The notes: a model not told the origin generated them from the letters alone. Counted from the stretch's first letter, positions 1 through 5,846 are shown. The stretch: DNA of 5,846 bases from Opitutales bacterium (GCA_017633865.1 JAGBOM010000309.1:1-5846), one strand, 5' to 3'. Program-made: numbers and translations.

Positions 1-39
1 GCGGCGCACCAAGTGCCCGATAAATTTTGAGCTTTTCAT
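1..39 (-). CDS. 5' end of an unidentified protein, cut by window edge
   Basis: Reading leftwards from an ATG at 39-37, thirteen codons stay open to the window edge and give MKSSKFIGHLVRR. The ATG lies 13 nt after the TAG stop of the phosphatase gene on the same strand, spacing typical of a downstream operon member. The basic, partly hydrophobic N-terminus could suit a membrane-associated protein, but thirteen residues cannot identify a family. There is no clear Shine-Dalgarno sequence in the short gap, so the start rests on position and the open frame alone. The stretch could also be non-coding. Confidence 0.42.
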   Translation of the reverse strand, partial: MKSSKFIGHLVRR

Positions 40-52
40 GATTTTTTGCGGG

Positions 53-805
53 CTAAACGTAAAATTCCTCTTTAGCGGCCGCCTGAAGGTTGAAGCTCAG
101 CGGCTTGCCCTCGAGCCCCGCGGATTCGCATTTCCAGACGCCGCCCGCGCCCTCCACTATGGCGAGCCCCGCGGCGACGTCCCAAAGGTTGATTCTGCGC
201 TCGTCGTAGCAGTCCGCCCTGCCGCTTGCGACCCACGCCATGGCGATTGCCGCGCTGCCGCACATTCTGACCTTCTTGAATTTTTGCATGCGGGTTATGA
301 AGGCGCGCATATTCTGGTCGGAATAGTCGGTATTGCTCGGGAACCCCGTCATGATGACAGCCTGGTTAACGGTTTTTGCCCAGTTGGGGGTTGCGGGCTT
401 AGAGTTGATAAAAAGCCCCAAGCCCTTGCCGCCGCTAAAAAGCTCATTGCGGGTAAAGTCGTAAATCGCGCCGACGATGGGAGTCATGCCGCGCATAAGC
501 CCTATGCTTACGCAGACGCCCGGAATGCCGCGCAAAAAGTTGTAGGTGCCGTCGATGGGGTCGACAACCCAGTAGGGAGTGTCGCGCGAAACCAGGCTTG
601 CGTCGCCGCCCTTTTCCTCGCCGACAACCTCGATGCCCGTCGGGGCGAGAAGCTCGCGGATGAACATTTCGCTTTCGACGTCCTCCTGAAGCTTGACGTC
701 GTTGCCGGCGTCGCTGTTGACGCGGCGCTGGGCGATTTTTGTCAGCCGCTGCCCCGCCTTGAATGCGGTGTCTTCGGCGAAATTGAGCATTTCCGATTTT
801 TCCAT
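53..805 (-). CDS. Inositol monophosphatase family protein
   Basis: A 250-residue protein, within the usual length range of the metal-dependent inositol monophosphatase (IMPase) family. Three family landmarks are visible: GEE at residues 62-64 (E63 as metal ligand), WVVDPIDGTYNF at 79-90 (D82 and D85 as metal ligands, T87 beside the catalytic water) and NLWDVAAG at 206-213 (D209 as the last metal ligand). The segment GSAAIAMAWVASGRAD (183-198) before it is also typical. No signal peptide or membrane segment is seen, so it should be a cytoplasmic Mg-dependent phosphatase. The substrate cannot be read from the motifs: the family includes enzymes for inositol-1-phosphate, 3'-phosphoadenosine-5'-phosphate, fructose-1,6-bisphosphate and histidinol phosphate. 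The start at 805 is bounded by an in-frame TAA at 814-812, so no longer N-terminus is possible in this frame. It probably heads a short operon with the gene at the left edge. Confidence 0.93.
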   Translation of the reverse strand: MEKSEMLNFAEDTAFKAGQRLTKIAQRRVNSDAGNDVKLQEDVESEMFIRELLAPTGIEVVGEEKGGDASLVSRDTPYWVVDPIDGTYNFLRGIPGVCVSIGLMRGMTPIVGAIYDFTRNELFSGGKGLGLFINSKPATPNWAKTVNQAVIMTGFPSNTDYSDQNMRAFITRMQKFKKVRMCGSAAIAMAWVASGRADCYDERRINLWDVAAGLAIVEGAGGVWKCESAGLEGKPLSFNLQAAAKEEFYV

Positions 806-824
806 GATTTTTTAATTTTGCCCG

Positions 825-831
825 CTCCTCT
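825..831 (-). promoter_or_regulatory. Purine-rich ribosome-binding-like site far upstream of the phosphatase start
   Basis: The minus strand reads AGAGGAG here, a strong match to a Shine-Dalgarno sequence. It lies 19 nt before the phosphatase ATG at 805, more than the usual 5-10 nt, and an in-frame stop prevents an earlier start. It may act at long range, may be brought closer by folding of the A/T-rich leader, or may be coincidental. Confidence 0.35.
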
Positions 832-879
832 TTAATTTGCAAGGCGTATTTTTTTCAAAAACAACAAAATGCACAAAGC

Positions 880-919
880 AAAAAAAAGAATGCGCCAAAA
901 ATCGCGCACTCTTTTTTTT
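880..919 (-). terminator. Rho-independent terminator after the PEP-CTERM gene
   Basis: On the minus strand the hairpin GAGTGCGC (911-904) pairs with GCGCATTC (895-888) over 8 positions, including one G-U pair, with an 8-nt loop. It is followed by a T run (887-880) and preceded by an A run (919-912). On the plus strand the wobble becomes an A-C mismatch, so the minus-strand reading is favoured. It lies 24 nt after the stop codon at 943-945, as expected for the end of that gene's transcript, and separates it from the phosphatase gene. Confidence 0.75.
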
Positions 920-942
920 ATTATTCTATAAAGGATTTAGAA

Positions 943-2007
943 CTACTTTCTTCTGCGGTACGCAACAACCGCTAAAGCAAGCGCGCCAATAACCATTGCG
1001 CAAGCGGCAGGTTCGGGAACGGGGATAAGGGCGTCTTTTGCAATCGTCACATACAATTTATAGTTGTCGGCGGAGAAGGAGCCCAATTCGGGATCGGTTA
1101 TTCTGCCGTTAATAGTGAGAATTTCGCCCAAGGTTGCGGAGTAATCGCTTACCCAATCCTTAAGGTAGTTTGAACCGCTGGTGCAGGAAAGAAGGGTAAA
1201 TGTTTTGGATTCGCCCCAGCCGTCGTCCCAAACCAAATCGGTAAAGTTAACGCTTATAATGCCTGTGATCGCCTCTTGCGGGGAGGATTCGTTCTCAACG
1301 GTTGTAATGCCGCCCGCGTCGGCAATCCATTCGAGCTTGCCGCCCTTGACGCTGTCCAAAGTCGTGCCTTCGCCGCCGCGCAAGCGGAGGTTGCGCAAGT
1401 GCGCCATCTGGATTTCAGAACCCTGGAAGCTTATAATTTGCGCGGTGGTATTGGAAGTTAAACCAATATTAGTGGTGCCGCGCGTAAAGAAGTACGCCTG
1501 GTCTTTTACTATGACATTCTGAGCATAGTTGGAGCGGTTCATCTGCACGTCGCCGGAAAATACTCTGCCTGTGCCGCTTACTTCCAAAGTTCCATCGCGT
1601 TCAAATACAATCGCGCCGCAGCCTGTAGAGGTGTTGTAATCCGCGGCAGCGGTTTTTGTGCGCAAACCCAATGTGCCGCCCGATACAACCTTAACGACAG
1701 TCCCCTGTTGAAGAAGAAAGTTCATGGTCGAAGCCCCTTGAGAGTCGGGAGAAGGATAGCCGTCTGCATAATTGCCGGAAACGACAACGCTTACTTTGTT
1801 GTTGCCTGCGCCGAGCCCCAGCTGGTCTGTCCAAGTATCCGCCATGATGGCGAGCTGTTCCGCGCCGTTGGAGGTGTAGTTGTTTATAGCCGTCCAAATC
1901 TCGACATCGTTAACGTCTTGATTGAAGTTTACCCAAGACGTCCTCGCGTAGGACGCCGCGCCCGCCATCAGCGAACAAAGTACTGTTGCTGCAATTAGTT
2001 TTTTCAT
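943..2007 (-). CDS. Secreted PEP-CTERM sorting-domain protein, probably beta-rich
   Basis: A 354-residue protein. Residues 1-21 form a classical signal peptide: KK, then a hydrophobic core, then small residues with a likely cut after SYA. The C-terminus is a PEP-CTERM signal: VPEP at 330-333, a hydrophobic helix at about 334-350, then RRRK at 351-354. In known systems this tail is recognised by an exosortase in the inner membrane, which removes it and releases the protein towards the cell surface or extracellular matrix. The body between is rich in Ser, Thr, Asn and Gly with short alternating beta-type stretches, such as VVKVVSGGTLGL near residue 105, consistent with a beta-helix or passenger-like fold. 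No enzyme motif is recognised. The gene has fewer GC-rich codons than its neighbours. It is a single-gene unit with its own terminator, divergent from ppk1. No exosortase gene is in the window. The function of the body is unknown; a structural or adhesive surface role is inference. Confidence 0.88.
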   Translation of the reverse strand: MKKLIAATVLCSLMAGAASYARTSWVNFNQDVNDVEIWTAINNYTSNGAEQLAIMADTWTDQLGLGAGNNKVSVVVSGNYADGYPSPDSQGASTMNFLLQQGTVVKVVSGGTLGLRTKTAAADYNTSTGCGAIVFERDGTLEVSGTGRVFSGDVQMNRSNYAQNVIVKDQAYFFTRGTTNIGLTSNTTAQIISFQGSEIQMAHLRNLRLRGGEGTTLDSVKGGKLEWIADAGGITTVENESSPQEAITGIISVNFTDLVWDDGWGESKTFTLLSCTSGSNYLKDWVSDYSATLGEILTINGRITDPELGSFSADNYKLYVTIAKDALIPVPEPAACAMVIGALALAVVAYRRRK

Positions 2008-2016
2008 AATTTTTAC

Positions 2017-2039
2017 AATATAAATTGGAAATATAAATT
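2017..2039. repeat. Short direct repeat in the PEP-CTERM leader
   Basis: AATATAAATT occurs twice, at 2017-2026 and 2030-2039, with a 13-nt period. The second copy runs into the palindrome AAATTTAAATTT (2035-2046). It lies immediately upstream of the PEP-CTERM start at 2007. It could be an operator, an A/T-rich promoter element or simple low complexity; composition alone makes coincidence plausible. Confidence 0.4.
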
Positions 2040-2053
2040 TAAATTTGAAAATA

Positions 2054-2083
2054 AACTTAGTTTCACCCCGCCGCCCATGTCAA
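2054..2083 (-). promoter_or_regulatory. Candidate sigma-70-type promoter for the PEP-CTERM gene
   Basis: The minus strand carries a perfect TTGACA (2083-2078), an 18-nt spacer, and TAAGTT (2059-2054) as a weak -10 (3 of 6 consensus positions). This would give a leader of roughly 40 nt. The spacer is strikingly GC-rich (2061-2077) inside an otherwise A/T-rich spacer region. An alternative -10 without a good -35 is TATATT at 2022-2017, which would leave almost no leader. Confidence 0.35.
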
Positions 2084-2170
2084 ACTTTTTTTTAAAAATT
2101 TAGAATTTTTACGAAAAACATTGCGGAACAAGAAAATCCTTGCCCCGAAAATAAATAACGCTTGAATATC

Positions 2171-2176
2171 TATAAA
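2171..2176 (+). promoter_or_regulatory. Candidate -10 element for ppk1
   Basis: TATAAA ends 8 nt before the ppk1 ATG at 2185, so transcription from it would begin about at the start codon and give a leaderless mRNA. No good -35 is seen 16-18 nt upstream. The absence of any Shine-Dalgarno sequence before ppk1 fits this reading, but A/T richness makes a chance match possible. Confidence 0.3.
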
Positions 2177-2184
2177 TCGATTCT

Positions 2185-4275
2185 ATGGGCACCAATATAA
2201 AAGAATGCGCGGGGGCGGCGGAGCCGCGCCCCTACTTCAACAGGGAGCTTAGCTGGCTCGCGTTCAACAAAAGGGTGCTTAATTTGTGCGAGAATCCGAA
2301 TTTCCCGATTTTGGAAAAGCTCAGGTTCCTTTCAATAGCGAGCACGAATTTGGACGAGTTTTTTGAAATCCGCGTGGCGGGGCTAAAGCAGCAGATAGAG
2401 TCGGGCGTGGCGGGCGCGGACTTTGACGGCATAGGCGCGCGGGAGCTTCTGCGCAGAATCAGGGTTATGGCGCTTGCCATGAATTCCGAAAAGTACAGGA
2501 TTTTTCAGGAGCGCATTTTGCCCGAATTAAGGGAAAACAAGATTTTTATAAAAAGACCCGCAAACTGCTCCGCCAAAGAAAAGGCCTTTCTTGAAAAATA
2601 CTTTTTCGAGAAGATTCACCCCGCGCTCACGCCGATGTCGGTAGACCCCGCGCACCCCTTCCCGTTTTTGTACAACAAGGGCACGTACGTAATGCTTACC
2701 ATTGCGGACGCCTCGCAAAAGAGGGCGAAGGGCGAGGTCGCAATAGTGCTTGTGCCGCCTATTTTAACAAGGGTGATACGCCTTGAAAACGGCAAAAGCG
2801 GCGAGTGGCACATCGTGCTTTTAAGCGACGTTATAAAATACTTTGCAGAAAGGCTCTTTCCGGGCTACAAGGCTCGCAACAAGGCTCTAATCCGCATTAC
2901 GAGAAATTCGGATTTGTATATCGACGAGGAGGAGACCGAAAACCTGCTTAAGACCATCGAAGACGAGCTCCACCGCCAAAAGAAGGGCGCGGCCGTGCGC
3001 CTTGAGGCGGAAAGCGAGATTGCCGAGACAAACCTGCGCCTTTTAATGAAGTCGCTCGATTTGGGCGCGGACGACGTTTATAAAATAGACTCCTACCCCT
3101 TCTCCATGCAGCGCATGCTGAACGTGTACGACTTTATCGACCGCCCCGACCTTAAATTCGCGCCGTTTAAGCCCGCGATTCCGCCGCCGCTAAAAACGCC
3201 CGCCGAAATTTTCGACGTCTTGAAGGAGCGCGACATTCTTCTGCACCACCCCTACGAGAGCTTCGAGCCCGTCGAAAAATTCATCGCCTCCGCCGCCACA
3301 GACGAGTCCGTTTTGGCCGTAAAGCTCACGCTCTACCGCACAAACTCGAATTCAAAAATCCTAAACTCGCTCAAAGAGGCGGCGTCCAAGGGCAAGCAGG
3401 TGACGGTTTTGGTGGAGCTTAAAGCCCGCGGCGACGAGGAAAAAAACATACGCTGGGCGCGCGAGCTTGAGGAAATGGGCGCGCACGTTGTTTACGGAAT
3501 CGTGGGGCTAAAAACGCACTGCAAAACCTGCCTTGTGGTGCGCAACGAGCCCGTAGGCCTGCGCCTTTACGCCCACATCGGAACCGGCAACTACAATTCA
3601 AACACCGCCAAGGCGTACACCGACCTTTCCTACATGACCTCGAAGCCCGAAATCTGCGAGGACGTCGCAAAAATTTTCAACACGCTTACGGGCAAGGTCG
3701 CGCGCCCCCAGTTTAAAAAGCTGATAGTCGCCCCATTCTACTTCCACGACAAGTTCGATGAGCTCGTCCGCCGCGAAATTAAAAACGCCCGTGCGGGCAA
3801 GCCCGCCAGAATTATAGCGAAAACAAACGCCCTTATAGAGCAGTCGGCAATAGACCTGCTTTACGAGGCGTCGCAGGCGGGCGTAAAGATAGACCTTGTC
3901 GTGCGCGGAATCTGCGGGCTTGTGCCCGGCGTAAAGGGCGTGAGCGAAAACATCACGGTAAGAAGCATTGTGGGCGTCTATTTGGAGCACAGCAGAATCT
4001 ACTACTTCTTAAACGGCGGCGAGCCCGAAGTATTCGCGGGCTCGGGCGACCTTATGCCGCGCAATATGTATAGGCGCATAGAGTGCATATTCCCGATTGA
4101 GGACGCCGAAATAAAGTCTCGCGTGATTAACGACATTCTCCCCGCCTATTTGGGCGACAATCTTTACGCCGACCTGCTCCACCCCAACGGAGCCTACTTT
4201 AAGTCCGCCGAGATGAAGGCCGCGGAGCCCTTCTCGGCGCAGGAATATTTTATGAAATCCGCCCGCGGAACGTAA
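2185..4275 (+). CDS. ppk1: Polyphosphate kinase 1
   Basis: A 696-residue protein, close to the 688 residues of E. coli PPK. The enzyme reversibly transfers the gamma-phosphate of ATP to growing inorganic polyphosphate through a phosphohistidine intermediate, usually at the inner face of the membrane. Landmarks keep a constant offset of 10 from the E. coli numbering as I recall it: N55 (STNLDEFF), R385 (LTLYRT), R415 (KARGDEE), H445 (GLKTHCK, the autophosphorylated His), Y478 (KAYTDLS), R574 (VVRGICG) and H602 (YLEHSR). The N-terminal RELSWLAFN (20-28) is the usual start of the first domain. By analogy the four domains lie near 12-116, 117-331, 332-512 and 513-696. All active-site residues are present, so it should be functional. 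An in-frame TAA at 2173-2175 excludes an upstream start, and no Shine-Dalgarno is visible. No phosphate-regulon partner such as ppx, phoU or pst is adjacent, and no clear Pho box is seen. Confidence 0.98.
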   Translation: MGTNIKECAGAAEPRPYFNRELSWLAFNKRVLNLCENPNFPILEKLRFLSIASTNLDEFFEIRVAGLKQQIESGVAGADFDGIGARELLRRIRVMALAMNSEKYRIFQERILPELRENKIFIKRPANCSAKEKAFLEKYFFEKIHPALTPMSVDPAHPFPFLYNKGTYVMLTIADASQKRAKGEVAIVLVPPILTRVIRLENGKSGEWHIVLLSDVIKYFAERLFPGYKARNKALIRITRNSDLYIDEEETENLLKTIEDELHRQKKGAAVRLEAESEIAETNLRLLMKSLDLGADDVYKIDSYPFSMQRMLNVYDFIDRPDLKFAPFKPAIPPPLKTPAEIFDVLKERDILLHHPYESFEPVEKFIASAATDESVLAVKLTLYRTNSNSKILNSLKEAASKGKQVTVLVELKARGDEEKNIRWARELEEMGAHVVYGIVGLKTHCKTCLVVRNEPVGLRLYAHIGTGNYNSNTAKAYTDLSYMTSKPEICEDVAKIFNTLTGKVARPQFKKLIVAPFYFHDKFDELVRREIKNARAGKPARIIAKTNALIEQSAIDLLYEASQAGVKIDLVVRGICGLVPGVKGVSENITVRSIVGVYLEHSRIYYFLNGGEPEVFAGSGDLMPRNMYRRIECIFPIEDAEIKSRVINDILPAYLGDNLYADLLHPNGAYFKSAEMKAAEPFSAQEYFMKSARGT

Positions 4276-4373
4276 GCCCGCAAAAATTTCCGCGCGAAAA
4301 ATTTTAAACAAAAAAGCAAGCCCGCAAAAAATTTGCGGCGGCCTAAAAAATTTCCGCGCGAAAAAATTTTTTT
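4274..4373. repeat. Duplicated A/T-rich module with CGCGCG core in the convergent spacer
   Basis: The gap between ppk1 and the converging 166-residue-protein gene contains two related modules. AAGCCCGCAAAAA occurs at 4274-4286 and 4318-4330, a 44-nt period. AAAAATTTCCGCGCGAAAAA occurs at 4282-4301 and 4346-4365. The second module carries an extra segment of about 20 nt between its two parts and longer A and T runs. Inside each CGCGCG unit, TTTC can pair with GAAA around a small loop. The first unit begins on the ppk1 stop codon and the last ends in the stop of the opposing gene. It looks like a local tandem duplication that then diverged. Confidence 0.7.
4310..4338 (-). terminator. Probable terminator for the oxidoreductase/166-residue gene pair
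   Basis: On the minus strand CCGCAAA (4338-4332) pairs perfectly with TTTGCGG (4328-4322) over 7 bp around a 3-nt loop. A short GCTTGC is followed by a T run interrupted by one G. It lies 34 nt after the stop at 4372. On the plus strand the same hairpin is not directly followed by a T run, so a terminator for ppk1 is less clear; the T run at 4367-4373 after the second CGCGCG unit might serve. Confidence 0.5.
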
Positions 4374-4872
4374 ACTTCGCCAAAAGCCCCTCCGCCGAAA
4401 CTTCGCCCCTGCCCAAAAGCGAGATTTTTCCCCCGCGCAAAAATCGGGCGAACTCGAACTGGTTTGTAGAAACCTTGACGGCGGCGCCCTGCGCATCGCG
4501 CAAGTCCCTGATTTCAAAAACGAGGTCGCCGTCCATTATTTTTTTGACTTTCGAGGGTTTTGCGGAGTCGCCCGAAGCCTCCTCCTCCACAACTATCGAA
4601 GACGGCGCGGCCTCCAAAACCCTGACGCAAAAGCGGGCGGCTTTTTGCGCCGCCGCCCAATCGAGCAAGTAGGCGCGGACGTCGTCGTAAAAAACGTCGC
4701 CCGCCTCGAAGCTGTAGCACGTTCCGCAGCTCCCGCCGTTTATGGTTAGCGAAACGTCGAGCGAGTCGGCGAAGGCTTCTGGAACCTTAAAGAACCAGTC
4801 CCGCGCGTACGAATCCGTAAAAATATCGGCCAGGCCGTTTGGCAGTTTTTTTCTTTGTGCAATTCTCGACAT
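4372..4872 (-). CDS. Hypothetical protein coupled to the DAO-family oxidoreductase
   Basis: A 166-residue protein that I do not recognise. The ATG at 4872 is chosen because it lies 4 nt after the TAA of the oxidoreductase gene (4879-4877) and has AAGG (4885-4882) 9 nt upstream. The longer reading from 4971 would overlap the oxidoreductase by about 95 nt. No signal peptide or membrane segment is seen. Visible features are a basic start (QRKKLPNG, 6-13), an aromatic stretch ARDWFFKVPEAF (23-34), a Gly/Cys turn GGSCGTCYSF (46-55) with two Cys three residues apart, an acidic region EEEASGD (96-102) that may be a loop, and a C-terminal half of beta-type segments (about 116-155). Tight spacing suggests translational coupling and a shared role with the oxidoreductase, but the function is unknown. 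The two Cys could bind metal or be redox-active; nothing proves this. Confidence 0.82.
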   Translation of the reverse strand: MSRIAQRKKLPNGLADIFTDSYARDWFFKVPEAFADSLDVSLTINGGSCGTCYSFEAGDVFYDDVRAYLLDWAAAQKAARFCVRVLEAAPSSIVVEEEASGDSAKPSKVKKIMDGDLVFEIRDLRDAQGAAVKVSTNQFEFARFLRGGKISLLGRGEVSAEGLLAK

Positions 4873-4876
4873 AGTT

Positions 4877-5846
4877 TTAAGCCTTGTAAAATTTTTTGAC
4901 GTGGCGCGACAAGTCCGCCTCTTTGTCAAGCTCCGCTTCGCCGAAAAGCCAATCGGCAAAATGCCGCGCAAAATACGGGCTTAGCGAATAGCCCTTCGAG
5001 CCGAAGCCGTTAAAGGAATACACGTTCTTAAATTTCGGGTGCGAGCCCAGATGCGGGCGGGTGGTGGCGGTGCAGGGGCGCGAGCCCGACTCGTGGCGGA
5101 CGGCCTCGAACTTAGCGTCTTTAATGATTGACGGCAGAGCGCGGACAATCTCGGCTTTCCCCTCGTCGGTCGGCCCGGCTTTTCTAAAAGACTCCCTGTC
5201 CCAAGTGGAGCCGCAGCGGTAGAGGCTTTCGCCGCACTTCATAAGCCATTTTTCGCGGTGGATTATGTTTTCGCCGAAATCCTCCCCGCAGCGCAGAGTC
5301 AAAATTTCGCCCCGCGCGGGGCGGTACGGAAGCCAGCTGAAGTAGGGGTTGTCGACAGCCCGCCAGCCGTCGCAAAATATCAGCCGCTTCGCGTTTATTT
5401 CCCCGTACCGAATAAAATCCGCGCAGATTTTTAGCCTTGAAAAATCGAACTTTTCAAGCCGCAAAATTCCGAGCCCCAAAAAGTGCTTTCTATAAAGCTC
5501 CATAACTTTCGGAGCCTCGACCCATGCCGCTTGCCTAATTAAAAACCCGCCGAATTTGTCGTTCAAATTCGGAAGCGAGCCGGGCTTAATCCACCCGCCC
5601 AAAAACGGGGCGTAGGCCTCGTCCGCCCTGCGCGAGCGCCAAAGCTCCGCCTCCTCCGCCGACTTGCAAAGCTGGAGAATATCCCTGTCGCAATAAAACT
5701 TTGCGCCGAACTTTTTTTGGAGATTCGAATAAAAATCCTTCGCGTACGGAAGCGCCGCATCGCTCCTCCAGCTTTTTACAAGGCGCTTCCCCGTAATCGG
5801 GTTTAGCGCCCCAGCCGCCACAAGGCACGCCGCTCCGCTCCAGCCC
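4877..5846 (-). CDS. FAD-dependent oxidoreductase, DAO family, N-terminus cut by window edge
   Basis: The frame is open to the right edge and shows 322 residues. The first visible ones, GWSGAACLVAAGALNPITGKR, form a conserved DAO-family segment that normally follows the N-terminal GxGxxG nucleotide-binding fold by a short distance, so roughly 35-45 residues should lie outside the window. The GTG at 5821 is internal, not the start. Further landmarks: CDGWRAVDNPYFSWLPYRP (158-176, then ARGEILTL), the PTDEGKAE region, RPHLGSHP, and FNGFGSKGYSLSPYFA (278-293), the C-terminal FAD-contact segment. Family members (glycine oxidase, D-amino-acid oxidases, the C-terminal half of MnmC) oxidise C-N bonds of small amines or modified bases using FAD. 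The substrate cannot be told here; no MnmC methyltransferase half is seen after the stop. It is the upstream partner of the 166-residue protein, 4 nt apart. Confidence 0.88.
   Translation of the reverse strand, partial: GWSGAACLVAAGALNPITGKRLVKSWRSDAALPYAKDFYSNLQKKFGAKFYCDRDILQLCKSAEEAELWRSRRADEAYAPFLGGWIKPGSLPNLNDKFGGFLIRQAAWVEAPKVMELYRKHFLGLGILRLEKFDFSRLKICADFIRYGEINAKRLIFCDGWRAVDNPYFSWLPYRPARGEILTLRCGEDFGENIIHREKWLMKCGESLYRCGSTWDRESFRKAGPTDEGKAEIVRALPSIIKDAKFEAVRHESGSRPCTATTRPHLGSHPKFKNVYSFNGFGSKGYSLSPYFARHFADWLFGEAELDKEADLSRHVKKFYKA

Noticed and set aside
38..835. A 265-codon open frame on the plus strand across the phosphatase gene
   Set aside because: It lies antisense to a gene with clear IMPase motifs, has no recognisable domain or good start signal, and is explained by GC-rich codon bias keeping the opposite strand open.
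806..880. Promoter for the phosphatase gene (TTGAAA on the minus strand, then a weak -10)
   Set aside because: The best -10 at 17-nt spacing matches only 3 of 6 positions in a very A/T-rich stretch, too weak to annotate.
2047..2184. Sigma-54 promoter for the PEP-CTERM gene, as seen in some exosortase systems
   Set aside because: No pair matching the -24 GG and -12 GC pattern with correct spacing is visible on the minus strand.
3598..3990. Open frames antisense to ppk1, including a 130-codon one
   Set aside because: They lie opposite the conserved catalytic region of ppk1 and have no features of their own; they are shadows of codon bias.
4372..4971. A longer, 199-residue version of the protein before ppk1, starting at 4971
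   Set aside because: It would overlap the oxidoreductase reading frame by about 95 nt. The ATG at 4872 has AAGG 9 nt upstream and sits right after the upstream stop.
4877..5821. A full oxidoreductase gene starting at the GTG at 5821
   Set aside because: The frame continues upstream to the window edge with a conserved family segment (GWSGAACL), and the protein would lack its nucleotide-binding fold, so the gene is cut by the window rather than starting here.
1..5846. CRISPR array, tRNA/rRNA, transposon ends, phage or defence genes
   Set aside because: I saw no regularly spaced repeats, RNA gene signatures, transposase or integrase motifs, or defence domains on either strand.

Overview
The window looks like ordinary chromosomal sequence from a Gram-negative bacterium. 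The best taxonomic clue is a secreted protein (minus strand, 943-2007) that has a signal peptide at one end and a Pro-Glu-Pro / hydrophobic segment / Arg-rich tail at the other. This is the PEP-CTERM sorting signal, found in Gram-negative bacteria that carry an exosortase. Together with GC-rich genes separated by very A/T-rich spacers and starts that mostly lack a strong Shine-Dalgarno sequence, it suggests the Verrucomicrobiota/Lentisphaerota group, possibly host-associated. That placement is inference; there is no rRNA or other marker gene here.

Layout from left to right. At the left edge the first 13 codons of an unidentified minus-strand gene (1-39) follow, 13 nt downstream, an inositol-monophosphatase-family gene (53-805, minus). 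A hairpin with flanking A and T runs (880-919) separates this pair from the PEP-CTERM gene. An A/T-rich spacer of about 177 nt (2008-2184) lies between the PEP-CTERM gene and the divergently transcribed polyphosphate kinase gene ppk1 (2185-4275, plus), whose active-site residues are all recognisable. ppk1 converges on a minus-strand pair: an FAD-dependent oxidoreductase of the DAO family (4877 to beyond the right edge, N-terminus missing) and an unrecognised 166-residue protein (4372-4872) that starts 4 nt after the oxidoreductase stop. The 96-nt gap between the convergent genes holds a duplicated A/T-rich module with a CGCGCG core and a probable terminator hairpin.

The genes do not form one evident pathway. 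Two pairs look co-transcribed (phosphatase plus edge gene; oxidoreductase plus 166-residue protein). ppk1 and the PEP-CTERM gene appear to be separate units, both reading outward from 2008-2184. I see no rRNA, tRNA, CRISPR array, transposase, integrase or defence system. The points most worth a second look are the PEP-CTERM protein, the unknown partner of the oxidoreductase, the duplicated convergent spacer, and the possibility that both divergent genes have almost leaderless mRNAs. I did not find a convincing new biological system.
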